NCBI RefSeq assembly: GCF_006715045.1
Contig: NZ_VFML01000001.1
Span: 186,001 to 250,000 of the forward strand
Source of the DNA: Amycolatopsis cihanbeyliensis
Lineage (GTDB): Bacteria > Actinomycetota > Actinomycetes > Mycobacteriales > Pseudonocardiaceae
Direction of reading: 5' to 3'
Length of the DNA: 64,000 nucleotides
Shown: positions 51,788-60,281 of the stretch, in pieces
How positions within the stretch are numbered: the first letter of the stretch is position 1
How the letters are laid out: each line of letters begins with the position of its first letter
Translations under genes and position numbers: made by a program
The notes under the pieces: generated by a model
Told to the model about the DNA's origin: nothing
Seen by the model: the letters and a program-made list of their open reading frames with translations, nothing else
Database searches by the model: none

Positions 51788-53052
51788 GCCGCCACCGCCC
51801 GCGGCCCGCGCAGCACCATGGCGCTCTGGAACCCGCCGAAACCGCTTCCGACGCACAGCACTGTGTCCACTGTGGTCTCTCGAGCGGTCAGCGGGACGTA
51901 GTCCAGATCGCATTCGGGGTCCTGCTCGTGCAGGTTCGCGGTGGGCGGCACGACGTCATGCTCGATGGCGAGGGCGCACGCGGCGATCTCGAGGGAACCG
52001 ATCGCACCGAGCGAGTGACCGAGCATCGACTTGATCGAGCTGACCGGAACCCGGTAGGCATGCTCGTGCAGCGCCCGCTTGAACGCCGCGGTCTCGTGCC
52101 GGTCGTTCTGCTTGGTGCCCGACCCGTGCGCGTTGACGTAGTCGACGTCGGTCGGCGCGGCCCGCGCCTGGTCGAGTGCGGCGACGATCGCCTCGGCCAT
52201 CTCCCGGCCGTCGGCTTTGAGCCCAGTCATGTGGTAGGCGTTGCACCGCGTGGCGAACCCTTCGACCCCGGCATAGATCCGGGCACCGCGGCGGACGGCG
52301 TGCTCGTAGGACTCGAGGACGAGTACCGCGGCGCCCTCGCCGAGCACGAAGCCGTCCCGGGTCCGGTCGAAGGGGCGGGAGGCGTGCTCCGGGTCGTCGT
52401 TACGTGGCGAGGTCGCCTTGATCGCGTCGAAACAGGACACCGCGATCGGCGAGATGGGGGCTTCGGTCGCGCCGGTCAGCACGACATCCACCGTTCCGTC
52501 GCCGATCAGCTGTGCGGCGTAGCCGACGGAGTCCACACCGGACGTGCAGCCCGAGGACACGATGCAACCGGGACCCTCGGCGCCGACCACCCAGGCGACC
52601 TCCGCCACGAGCGCGCCCGGGGTGAAGTAGTCGTACAGGTGCGGGGTCGAGTACTCGAGATCGACCTGCCATTTCCGACCGGTGTTCGACAGCACGAGGT
52701 ACTCCCGCTCGAGGCTGGTCGTGGCGCCCACCGCGGTGCCCAGCGCGACCCCCATCCGGTGCGGGTCGATGCGCCCGGTGTCGAGGCCGCTGTCCTCGAC
52801 GGCGGCGCGAGCACTGGTGACCGCGAACTGGGTGGCCCGGTCCATCCGCCGGATCTCGCGGAACGAGAGGCCCATCGACGTGGCGTCGAAGTCGCACTCC
52901 GCGGCCATCCGAGAACGGAACGGAGCGGGGTCGAAGGCCGTGATGCGGCGGGTCGCGCTGCGCCCGGCGGTCAGCGAGTCCCAGAACGCGTGAGTGCCCG
53001 TTCCCCCCGGCGCCACGACCCCGATCCCCGTGATTACCGCTGTTCGGTTCAC
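51784..53052 (-). CDS. Ketosynthase alpha (KS-alpha) of the type II PKS
   Basis: The 422-residue KS has Cys169 ([13 protein letters not shown]), His309 ([11 protein letters not shown]), Lys341 and His346 ([12 protein letters not shown]), a complete condensing-enzyme active site. With the CLF and ACP it builds the poly-beta-ketone from malonyl units. GTG 53052 follows GGAGGAG; a run of in-frame codons upstream (ATG 53064) overlaps that ribosome site and is rejected. It leads the operon KS-alpha, CLF, hydroxylase. Confidence 0.96.
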   Translation of the reverse strand: MNRTAVITGIGVVAPGGTGTHAFWDSLTAGRSATRRITAFDPAPFRSRMAAECDFDATSMGLSFREIRRMDRATQFAVTSARAAVEDSGLDTGRIDPHRMGVALGTAVGATTSLEREYLVLSNTGRKWQVDLEYSTPHLYDYFTPGALVAEVAWVVGAEGPGCIVSSGCTSGVDSVGYAAQLIGDGTVDVVLTGATEAPISPIAVSCFDAIKATSPRNDDPEHASRPFDRTRDGFVLGEGAAVLVLESYEHAVRRGARIYAGVEGFATRCNAYHMTGLKADGREMAEAIVAALDQARAAPTDVDYVNAHGSGTKQNDRHETAAFKRALHEHAYRVPVSSIKSMLGHSLGAIGSLEIAACALAIEHDVVPPTANLHEQDPECDLDYVPLTARETTVDTVLCVGSGFGGFQSAMVLRGPRAVAA

Positions 53053-53101
53053 CGTCTCCTCCATACTTCGTGGGTCCGGCCCCGAAGATGGCGACGCCGA
53101 C

Positions 53102-53117
53102 TCGAAACCGGCTCGAG
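53102..53117 (-). promoter_or_regulatory. SARP-type direct repeat ahead of KS-alpha
   Basis: TCGAA (53102) and TCGAG (53113) are spaced 11 bp and lie 50-65 bp upstream of the KS-alpha start on the minus strand, the position usual for SARP sites. Confidence 0.55.
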
Positions 53118-53146
53118 GACGGGTCGCTCGCGGGAGCGAGCGCGGT

Positions 53147-53162
53147 CCGAGCCCGCCTCGAG
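53147..53162 (+). promoter_or_regulatory. SARP-type direct repeat ahead of the acyltransferase
   Basis: CCGAG (53147) and TCGAG (53158) are spaced 11 bp and lie 58-73 bp upstream of ATG 53220 on the plus strand, mirroring the site for KS-alpha. Confidence 0.5.
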
Positions 53163-53219
53163 CGACGGCGGGCAGGGTCGCAGGCGCCAACCCACTGACC
53201 GTTTCGGGAAGGAGTCCGC

Positions 53220-54236
53220 ATGGCCGGACGCCCAGTCGCCCTGCTGCTGCCGGGACAGGGCGCGCAGTACCCGGGGATGGCCGCTGAGCTCTACGGCACC
53301 GAGCCGGCGTTCACCGGCGCTATGGACGATGTCTTCGGACTCCTCGGCGAGGAGGGCGCGAGGATACGTGCGGACTGGCTCAGCGACGAACCGGCGGTGC
53401 CGATCGACGACGCCGTGCGCGCGCAACCGTTGCTGTTCGCCATCGGCTACGCGGCGGGCCAGGCGTTGCGGGCGGGTGGGATCCGGCCCGACGTGCTGCT
53501 CGGGCACAGCGTGGGCGAGCTCGTCGCGGCCGTACTGGCCGGGGTCATCGACCTCCCGGGATGTGCGCGACTACTGCTCGCCAGATCGGCCGTGCTGGTG
53601 GACGTGCCCGCGGGCGGCATGCTCGCCGTCGCGGCGGCCCCGCGCGACGTAGCCCCTTTCCTGCGGGAGGCGTACCCGCACGTGGTACTCGGCGCCGTCA
53701 ACGCACCGCGGCAGGTCGTGCTGGCGGGCACCGAGCCCGAATTGTCCACAATAGAGCACGAGCTGTCGACGGCCGGGTTCCGGTGCGCGCGGGTGCTTTC
53801 CCGACAACCGTTCCACAGCCCCGCCGTCCGGCAGGCAGCGCGGCGGCTGGCGGTGGTGGCGGCCAGGCTCGAACTGCGGTCGCCGCGCGTGCCCATCCGG
53901 TCGACAAGGACGGGCCGGCTGGTCACCTCAACCGAGGCGACCGACCCGACGTTCTGGACCCACCAGGTCGCCGAACCGGTCCTGTTCTGGCCCGCGCTGG
54001 AGGGGCTGCTTGGTACGGGGAACTACCTCCTGGTCGAATCCGGCCCCGGTGCGGGACTGACGACCCTTGCCCGTCGCCATCCGAAGGTGCGCTCAGGGCA
54101 CAGCGAGGTGCTGGCCCTCTCACCACCTGGTGCGGCGGGAACGCTCGAAACATGGCGCTCGGCGATCCGCAGGTTGCCGATCGCCGAGCCGGTCCACGAA
54201 CCGCGCAAGCTGTGGTACTCCGGCCGCACTTCGTAG
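53220..54236 (+). CDS. Malonyl/acyl-CoA:ACP transferase
   Basis: The 338-residue protein has the acyltransferase oxyanion motif [11 protein letters not shown], nucleophile Ser97 in GHSVGE, and a later RQPFHSPAV His. Free acyltransferases are rare in type II PKS clusters and usually accompany non-acetate starters (DpsD, ZhuC). It may load the starter ACP, or remove acetyl primers as ZhuC does. GGAAGGAG precedes ATG 53220. Downstream lies IS debris. Confidence 0.9.
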   Translation: MAGRPVALLLPGQGAQYPGMAAELYGTEPAFTGAMDDVFGLLGEEGARIRADWLSDEPAVPIDDAVRAQPLLFAIGYAAGQALRAGGIRPDVLLGHSVGELVAAVLAGVIDLPGCARLLLARSAVLVDVPAGGMLAVAAAPRDVAPFLREAYPHVVLGAVNAPRQVVLAGTEPELSTIEHELSTAGFRCARVLSRQPFHSPAVRQAARRLAVVAARLELRSPRVPIRSTRTGRLVTSTEATDPTFWTHQVAEPVLFWPALEGLLGTGNYLLVESGPGAGLTTLARRHPKVRSGHSEVLALSPPGAAGTLETWRSAIRRLPIAEPVHEPRKLWYSGRTS

Positions 54237-54366
54237 TGTTGGGCTTGCCTGTACTGTTGGTGGGCTTGTTGGGAGCGGCACTGGCGGTGTCGGCGCCAGT
54301 GGGACCAGGCCCGGGTCGCGGCGTGCTCGGCGACAGCGTCGCGGGTGCGCCGGGCACGGCACGGGG

Positions 54367-54768
54367 ATGACCTGCCGGCGGCGCCTGCGGGACTGGATCG
54401 AAGCCGGGGTGCGGCAACGCCTGCACGAGGTGTTGCTGGCCCATTGAACGCCGCCGGGCTGATTGACTGGTCGCGGGCGGCACATTCGCGGCCACCGCGG
54501 GCGAACTCGTCGCCGACCCGCGCGGGTCCAACGCCGACCGCGCCCATGCCCACGACGGGTTCCGCACACTGGTGCGGAGCGAAGGCATCCAGCCTGTGAT
54601 CGCCCGCCGGGGCACCGAGCACGGCTCCGGACTCGGCATCTACCGGTGGGCCGTCGAACAAGCCTTCCCGAGCATCGGATGCAGCATCATCTGCTGGCGC
54701 CGACTCAAGCGAGCATCCGTCCGATCTGGGACCGCTGCCGCGTGATGATGTCGGGATCGACGGTGTGA
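54367..54768 (+). pseudogene. Degraded IS5-family transposase
   Basis: Three frames carry fragments of one transposase: MTCRRRLRDWIEAGVRQRLHEVLLA from 54367, LNAAGLIDWSRA around 54447, and GFRTLVRSEGIQPVIARRGTEHGSGLGIYRWAVEQAF at about 54560-54670. These match the typical order of an actinobacterial IS5-type (IS1647-like) transposase, but with large deletions and frameshifts. Clear terminal repeats were not found. The bases 54237-54366 show no gene. Confidence 0.7.
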
Positions 54769-54805
54769 GCGGGTACTCGGCCTGCCGTGGTGTCGTGGCC
54801 GGCCG

Positions 54806-55603
54806 TTGCCGACGTGGGCAGGCACGGGGAAACGAGTACGGGCCATCTGTCAGGACCGCCGACTCGGCCTGGAGCCCCAGTGTCCCATCCACCGGATGGT
54901 ATCTGCATCAAAGTCGACGTGGGACCTACCTCTGGTCTATTTACTAGACATACGCGATGTCCTGCTGGCCCGCCACTACGCGCGGTACATCCGGGACATC
55001 CAGCCGGACGGACCGTACCTGCTGGGTGGCTGGTCCTTCGGTGGTGTGACCGCGACCGAGGTGGCCAGGCTGTTGCTGGAGCAAGGGCACGAGGTCCGGC
55101 CGGTCGTGCTGCTCGACGGCAGGGCCCCTGAGCAGATGGCGCACCAGCTGGCCGGGCTCACCGAGTTCCTGGACTCGTGGGAGCCGTATCTGGCCGCGGT
55201 GCCCCGGCTGCTGGCCACACCCGACCTCGGGGACGACGACATCGAGGCGTCCGGCGTGCCCGTCGCGCTGGCCAGGACGATGCTGTCCCTCGACGAGCAC
55301 TCGATTCACCGGTCGCTGCTGACCGCGCCGCACGCGCGCGCGGTCGCCAGGGCGCATATTCACGCCATGCGCCACCACCGCCCCGCGGCCCTGACCGTCC
55401 CGGTGATCGTGGTCAGGGCCGCCGACCAGCCCGATGTGTTCGGCAATGACCCGCTGCTGGGCTGGCGGGACCTGGCGACAGCGGGCATCACGGCACACGA
55501 GGCACTCGGCGACCACTTCTCGATGCCGCGTAGCCCGAACGTATCCTCGCTGGCGACATGGTTGAGTTCCGTGCTGGCTGGCCGCGGCATCGAGGGCGGG
55601 TAA
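54806..55603 (+). pseudogene. N-terminally truncated alpha/beta-hydrolase thioesterase
   Basis: From about 54955 the frame encodes a PKS/NRPS-type thioesterase: ARHYARYIRDIQPDGPYLLG, nucleophile motif GWSFGG, VVLLDGRAP and late His in ALGDHFSMP. The roughly 50 residues before that do not resemble the family, and the first 60-80 residues of a thioesterase core are missing. Loss coincides with the IS debris just upstream. The catalytic triad is retained, so weak activity is possible if it is expressed, but I treat it as broken. Confidence 0.6.
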
Positions 55604-55814
55604 ACATGGCCCGTCGCGACCGGCACGGCATGCGCCCGCGTCACCGTGGGTGGCGGTCGTGTCGGTCGCGGGACCGTTGACACGGACGTCGCCGTCGCCC
55701 TGGGCGGCGGCTGCCGATACGCAGCCGCATGCCTCGGGCACTGGGTCGGGTGGCGCGGTCGGTATCGGCGTGCGCACCGCGGCACCGTCGCCTCGCTGAT
55801 CACATCGGCGAGGA

Positions 55815-56393
55815 TCATCCATCGCCGCGAGTCAGCAGGGGTATGGTGATGTCGTCGATGATTCGTTCGATGGCCGTGTCGGGCACGGGTTTCAGCGTCA
55901 TCAGCACCTCGTGCCGGAACAGGTCGAAGGGCAGCGAGGTCAGGTGCGGCTTCAGGATGGAGGCCGCGATTTCTCCTCGATCGACCGCTCGCGCGATGAT
56001 GGCCTCGGCCGCCGAGCTCTGGCCGGCCAGGACCTGCGCGCGCAGCTGTTCGGGGCTCGATCCTCGCTCGGCGAAGTAGTCTTCCAGTAGCACCGCGGTG
56101 ACGACGAGCAGGTCGATCCGCGAACGGTTGGCCGCCTGCATCATCTTGATCAGGTCACCGCGCAAGGTTCCGGTGTCCGGGACATCGACCACCCGTGTGG
56201 AGCTTTCGTGCAGCAGGGCCGCCTCGACCATCAGTGCTTTGTTGGCCCAGCGGCGGTAGATCACCGGTGTGCTCGTACCGGCTCGCTTGGCCACCGCTTC
56301 CAGGGTGAACCCCGCGTAGCCGCGCTCGGTCAACTCGGCCCACGCGGCCCCGAGTAGTGCCTCTTCCAGGTCCCTGCCTCGCCTACGCTGCAT
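55815..56393 (-). CDS. TetR family transcriptional regulator
   Basis: The 192-residue protein has the TetR HTH (about 9-55: ALLGAAWAELTERGYAGFTLEAVAKRAGTSTPVIYRRWANK) and a variable helical ligand domain. It is divergent from an ABM monooxygenase gene, and the 133-bp gap contains two copies of a 20-bp palindrome, the likely autoregulatory operators. Confidence 0.9.
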   Translation of the reverse strand: MQRRRGRDLEEALLGAAWAELTERGYAGFTLEAVAKRAGTSTPVIYRRWANKALMVEAALLHESSTRVVDVPDTGTLRGDLIKMMQAANRSRIDLLVVTAVLLEDYFAERGSSPEQLRAQVLAGQSSAAEAIIARAVDRGEIAASILKPHLTSLPFDLFRHEVLMTLKPVPDTAIERIIDDITIPLLTRGDG

Positions 56394-56409
56394 GTCGACT
56401 ACCTCTCAC

Positions 56410-56429
56410 AAGATGTGCTTGTACATCTT
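56410..56429. promoter_or_regulatory. TetR operator copy 1
   Basis: AAGATGTGCTTGTACATCTT is a 7-6-7 inverted repeat 17 bp upstream of the TetR start. It shares the pattern AAGAWGT, six bases, ACWTCTT with copy 2. Confidence 0.6.
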
Positions 56430-56452
56430 AAAGCGGCGGCGTACCGTCGCAA

Positions 56453-56476
56453 ATAAGAAGTTATTGCACTTCTTAT
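56453..56476. promoter_or_regulatory. TetR operator copy 2
   Basis: ATAAGAAGT (56453-56461) and ACTTCTTAT (56468-56476) are perfect 9-bp inverted arms with a 6-bp spacer. The centre is 45 bp from that of copy 1 and about 60 bp upstream of the monooxygenase gene start. Confidence 0.65.
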
Positions 56477-56526
56477 CGGGTTGGCTAACCTGCCGACCCC
56501 TCGACCACGAACGGGCAGATGAAGCC

Positions 56527-56823
56527 ATGAGCAGCCAGGACACCGTGACCGTCCTCATCGAGATCCACGCCACCCCCGGTCAGGAGCGACAGGCCCGCGA
56601 TTCGCTGCTGCACGCGATCCAGACCTCCGAGAAGCCGGGACTGATCAGCTCCACCGAGTACGCCGACCTCGACGACGCCGGCGCGTTCTACGCCGTCCAG
56701 ATATGGGAGGACATGGACGCCTTTCACGCCCATATGAAAGACGCCGCCGAGGGCGGGATGAACGAGGCGATCAAGGTACTGCGCGAGCCCCCCAGGACAG
56801 CTGTGCTGCGCACCATCAGCTGA
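56527..56823 (+). CDS. Antibiotic biosynthesis monooxygenase (ABM) domain protein
   Basis: The 98-residue protein has the ABM dimeric barrel pattern: VTVLIEIHATPGQERQARDSLLHAI, then FYAVQIWEDMDAFHAHMKD. ABM proteins oxidise aromatic polyketides without cofactors or serve as quinone or stress proteins. ATG 56527 starts it; TetR operators lie upstream. It may be the right-hand end of the polyketide cluster. Confidence 0.8.
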   Translation: MSSQDTVTVLIEIHATPGQERQARDSLLHAIQTSEKPGLISSTEYADLDDAGAFYAVQIWEDMDAFHAHMKDAAEGGMNEAIKVLREPPRTAVLRTIS

Positions 56824-56964
56824 TCGGAGTCGTCCCGGCGGTGTCGATGCCCCGGACAACAAACTTTATCCAGGGTAAAAGTCTCCGCATCATACGGCGC
56901 AGCGTGCCCGGCCGCTACACGAAGCGGCCCCGTTATCCAGGGCAAGCCAGAAGGGCGGCAACCC

Positions 56965-57140
56965 ATGGCGGGCACCGCGACCCGGATCCGCACCGCCGCC
57001 CCGCACACCGTGCGCGGATCGACCGAAACGTTCCTGGACACGATCGGCGCACCCAACACCCGCCGCTCCTGCGGCATCGCCATCGTCAGGGCCGCCGACA
57101 CTCTCGACGGCCCCAGCACGGACCCAGTGGGATCTATAAG
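56965..57140 (+). pseudogene. Integrase/tyrosine recombinase N-terminal remnant
   Basis: ATG 56965 encodes about 57 residues, with TETFLDTIGAPNTRRSCGIAIVRAADTL resembling the SAM-like N-terminal core-binding domain of site-specific integrases (FLDTIGSPNTRRAY). No catalytic domain follows; the frame ends at the inverted repeat. Confidence 0.5.
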
Positions 57141-57145
57141 GGAGT

Positions 57146-57193
57146 GTCAGCGATCTTGTGGGTGATCACATCATCACCCACAAGATCGCTGAC
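57146..57193. repeat. Perfect 21-bp inverted repeat
   Basis: GTCAGCGATCTTGTGGGTGA (from 57146) is mirrored by TCACCCACAAGATCGCTGAC (to 57193). The full arms are 21 bp (57146-57166 and 57173-57193) with a 6-bp CACATC loop. It may be a pair of IS ends left back to back, or a hairpin; it lies exactly between the integrase and ISL3 remnants. Confidence 0.8.
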
Positions 57194-57197
57194 CCGA

Positions 57198-57365
57198 CCG
57201 GAGAATCTGACCGAACGGCAACGTGAACGCGTGGAAGGCTTGGCCGCGGCCTGCCCCGAGATGACGGCACTGGCAAGCGTCGTGGGCACCTTCGCCGCCC
57301 CGCTCGTTCCCGCCAAGGGCAATCCCGTCCGGCTGGCGCAGCGGACTCACCGACGACGAGCTTGA
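57198..57365 (+). pseudogene. ISL3-family transposase fragment
   Basis: The frame encodes LTERQRERVEGLAAACPEMTALASVVGTFAAPLVPAKGN, which corresponds to an internal C-terminal part of ISL3 transposases, then ends out of frame. The catalytic DDE core is not present. Confidence 0.6.
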
Positions 57366-57419
57366 CCGCCCGGGCCGCCCGCGAAACTCGCGAAACCGGC
57401 GACCCGCGTGCCGGATTGA

Positions 57420-58637
57420 TCAGCCGGCCGCCGATGCCACGGCCTTCTCGCCGATCCGGTGTGCGGCCGGTGCGCCCCAGGTCAGGCCGAGTGCGGCGGT
57501 GACAGAGCCGAGCGCGGCGAGTACGGGTGCCACTGGTTGCAGCTCGTAGAGCGCGGTGCCGAGCAGCGGACCCGCGACGAACGTGGCGCCGATGGTGGCA
57601 TTGACCAGACCGGCGACGGAGCCCTGCTGATCCGGCCCGACGGCGAGTGTGGGGGCGGTGGTGAAGCCGGGAATCGCGAGCCCGAGCCCGAGCGAGAGCA
57701 CGGCGAACGCGGCGGTCATCGTCCAGAGCTGGCCGGCGAGGGCGAGCAAGGCGAATGCCGCGATCGTGATCGGGATCCCGGTGCGCAGGAGCCGGCGGGC
57801 CGGCCAGCCGAGCTTGGGCACCACGGCGCCCTGGACGGCGACGAGGACGAGCCCGGAGACGAACAGCACGACACCCACGGCGCCGGCGGTGGCCTGCGGA
57901 TCGAGGCCGAGCCGGTCCGCGACGAGGAAACCGATGATGACCTGCACGAGGCTGAGCGAGAGGTAGAGCAGGAAACCGATGGCGAACAGCGGCCAGAGGT
58001 GTGCTTGCCAGGGGCGTATCTTCGCCGGACGCTCGGCCTCGGGCCGTGCCGGGGTTACCCCCGGCACGGCGGTGAGGACCCAGCCGGCGAGGAGCAGGGG
58101 CAGTACGGGCGCCACGTACAACGGCAACATCAGCGACACCAGCGCGAGCGTTCCGCCCGCGGCCGGGCCGAGCACGAGGGAGAGGCCCTGTGCCGCGCCG
58201 ACGAGACCGACGACACGGGTGCGGTCGGTCTCGTTCGTGGTGACCGTGCCCGCGACGGCCAGCGCCGCTACCGGGATCGCGGCGATGCCCGCCCCGAAGA
58301 GCAGGCTGCGGGTGGCGAGCATCAGGCCGAACGTCAGCGCCGGCCCGCTCGTGCCGTCCAGGCCGATCGCGGCGACCGCCGCGAAGCCGGCGAGGCCCGA
58401 CGTCGCGAGGCCGAGCCCGGCGAGCAGCACGGTACGGAGCCCGAGCCGATCGAGCGCCCGGCCCCAGAGCGGGCTGGCGATCGTCAGGGTCGCGGCCGCG
58501 ACGGTGACGACGAGCCCGAGCTGGGTCTCGGTGAGGGACAGCTCGCGGGACAGTGGCGCGAGGATCGGCATCAGCAACTGCTGCGCCGAGTACACCACCA
58601 GCACCGTGACGAGTAGGGGAGTCATGGTCTTGCGCAT
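57420..58637 (-). CDS. MFS exporter, probable siderophore efflux
   Basis: The 405-residue protein has about 12 TM helices, motif A-like GRALDRLGLRTVLLAG and a motif C-like LVLGPAAGGTLA. AAAGGAC precedes ATG 58637. An iron box lies 57-75 bp upstream, and the divergent genes make a salicylate siderophore, so export of that compound is the best guess. Confidence 0.8.
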   Translation of the reverse strand: MRKTMTPLLVTVLVVYSAQQLLMPILAPLSRELSLTETQLGLVVTVAAATLTIASPLWGRALDRLGLRTVLLAGLGLATSGLAGFAAVAAIGLDGTSGPALTFGLMLATRSLLFGAGIAAIPVAALAVAGTVTTNETDRTRVVGLVGAAQGLSLVLGPAAGGTLALVSLMLPLYVAPVLPLLLAGWVLTAVPGVTPARPEAERPAKIRPWQAHLWPLFAIGFLLYLSLSLVQVIIGFLVADRLGLDPQATAGAVGVVLFVSGLVLVAVQGAVVPKLGWPARRLLRTGIPITIAAFALLALAGQLWTMTAAFAVLSLGLGLAIPGFTTAPTLAVGPDQQGSVAGLVNATIGATFVAGPLLGTALYELQPVAPVLAALGSVTAALGLTWGAPAAHRIGEKAVASAAG

Positions 58638-58693
58638 GGTGTCCTTTCCGGCCGTGCCCGACCGCGGCTGCTCCGTCGGAGTGGATAGCATGT

Positions 58694-58712
58694 TTAGGCA
58701 AGGCTAACTTAA
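58694..58712. promoter_or_regulatory. Iron box (IdeR/DmdR-type operator)
   Basis: TTAGGCAAGGCTAACTTAA matches the DtxR/IdeR consensus TTAGGTTAGGCTAACCTAA at 16 of 19 positions. It lies between the MFS exporter and the salicylate synthase gene, so both are probably repressed when iron is plentiful. Confidence 0.8.
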
Positions 58713-58925
58713 CTTGCTGGCGTGGCCCGTGGGGTCACCTCGGGGCTTTTGCGATGCTATCGACAGCGGAAACCATGTTCATTAAGGTGGCCGTAACTCT
58801 TCCGGGGGACACATGAATTCACCTGCTCGACGGAGGTGAGCACTGTCGTGATGGATCGGTGGCTGCGCTGCCGGGCACCGAGCGCGAGGGCGGTGTGCCC
58901 GTCGCGCCCTGACGAAAGGGACAAC

Positions 58926-60281
58926 GTGATACCGCCTGGTTACGTCGAGCGCCGCGTGCCGTTCGAGTTCGACCCGCTGACCGCGGTGACGGCGCTCGCC
59001 GCGGGATCGGGGGAAGCCCACGTCGTCTACGAGGGCGCCGGCACGGCCTGTCTCGCCGAGGGCGAGCTCGCCACGGTCCGCGTGCACGCCGACGGCGCTA
59101 CGCTCAGCACCGGAGGGCGGCGGCGGGAGTTCCCCGCCCCTGGAACGCCACTCGACGGGGCCGGCGCGGCACTGCGGGACGTGCCGGTACCGCACTGGCG
59201 CGCCTATGGCTGGGCCTGCTTCGAGCTGAGTCACGCGCTGAACGGCGCGCCGGGCCCCGCCCGTGACAGCACGCTCGCCCACCTCGCCGTGCCCGAGCGG
59301 GAGATCCGGATCGGTGCGGGTTCCGCGTTGCTGCGCGCCACCAGTGGCGCCGAGTTGGACGTGCTGCAACAGCGGCTCGCCGACGCGGTGCCCGGCGAGA
59401 GCGAGTCCGGATCCCGCCAGCGACTCGACGTGGACGTCGCGGGGTATGGCGGTGCGGAGTACCGGGCCGCCGTCGACACCGCGGTGGCGGACATCAGGGC
59501 GGGCGGGCTCGACAAGGTGATCCTCTCCCGCACGGTTCCGGTGTCCGCCGAGATCGACCTGCCCGCCACCTACCTGGAAGGCAGGCGCGGCAACGATCCC
59601 GCACGCTCCTTCCTGCTCCGGCTCGGCGGCTGGGAGGCCACCGGGTTCAGCCCGGAGATCGTCGTCCACATCGGACCCGATGGGCAGGTCACCACGCAGC
59701 CGCTCGCCGGTACCCGCGCGCTCGACGGCAACGCCGTGTTCGACATCGCCCGCCGCGAGGAGCTCTACCGCGATGCCAAGGAGGTCTTCGAGCACGCGAT
59801 CTCGGTCCGGCTCGCCGCCACCGAGCTGGCCACGGTCTGCGAGCCCGGTTCGGTGCGGGTGGCCGACTTCATGTCGGTCAAGGAGCGCGGCAGCGTCCAG
59901 CACCTGGCGTCCGAGGTTTCCGGCAGGCTGGCCGGGGCCTGCTCCCCGTGGGACGCGCTGGCCGCCCTGTTCCCCGCGGTCACCGCGTCCGGTATCCCCA
60001 AGGCCTCCGCATGCGAGGTGATCCGCCGCACCGAGCCGGAGCGCGGCCTCTACAGCGGCGCCGTGCTCACCGCGGACGCGGATGGCACGTTGGATGCCGC
60101 GCTCGTGCTGCGCAGCGTCTACCGCCGGGGCGGTCGCACGTGGCTGCGCGCGGGGGCGGGCATCGTCGCCCAGTCCGCTCCGGACAGGGAACTGGAGGAG
60201 ACCGAGGAGAAGCTCCGCAGCGTGTCCCGGTTTCTCGTGCGCGCACCCGCCTACCGCGGGGCGGCGGTGGTCGCGTCGTGA
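58926..60281 (+). CDS. Salicylate synthase (MbtI/Irp9-type)
   Basis: The 451-residue chorismate-utilising enzyme matches MbtI-type salicylate synthases: KVILSRTVPV, FLLRLGGWEATGFSPEIV, TTQPLAGTRALDG, EHAISVRLA, VKERGSVQHLAS, FPAVTASGIPKA and AGAGIVAQS. It makes salicylate from chorismate through isochorismate for a siderophore. GTG 58926 has GAAAGGG 5 nt upstream and gives the length of MbtI (450); the frame is open back to GTG 58836. Its stop overlaps the next gene (GTGA). Confidence 0.92.
   Translation: MIPPGYVERRVPFEFDPLTAVTALAAGSGEAHVVYEGAGTACLAEGELATVRVHADGATLSTGGRRREFPAPGTPLDGAGAALRDVPVPHWRAYGWACFELSHALNGAPGPARDSTLAHLAVPEREIRIGAGSALLRATSGAELDVLQQRLADAVPGESESGSRQRLDVDVAGYGGAEYRAAVDTAVADIRAGGLDKVILSRTVPVSAEIDLPATYLEGRRGNDPARSFLLRLGGWEATGFSPEIVVHIGPDGQVTTQPLAGTRALDGNAVFDIARREELYRDAKEVFEHAISVRLAATELATVCEPGSVRVADFMSVKERGSVQHLASEVSGRLAGACSPWDALAALFPAVTASGIPKASACEVIRRTEPERGLYSGAVLTADADGTLDAALVLRSVYRRGGRTWLRAGAGIVAQSAPDRELEETEEKLRSVSRFLVRAPAYRGAAVVAS

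Noticed and set aside
58739..58854. Short leader peptide frames before the salicylate synthase
   Set aside because: Frames of 8-13 codons near 58770 and 58813 lack an attenuator structure or a convincing role.
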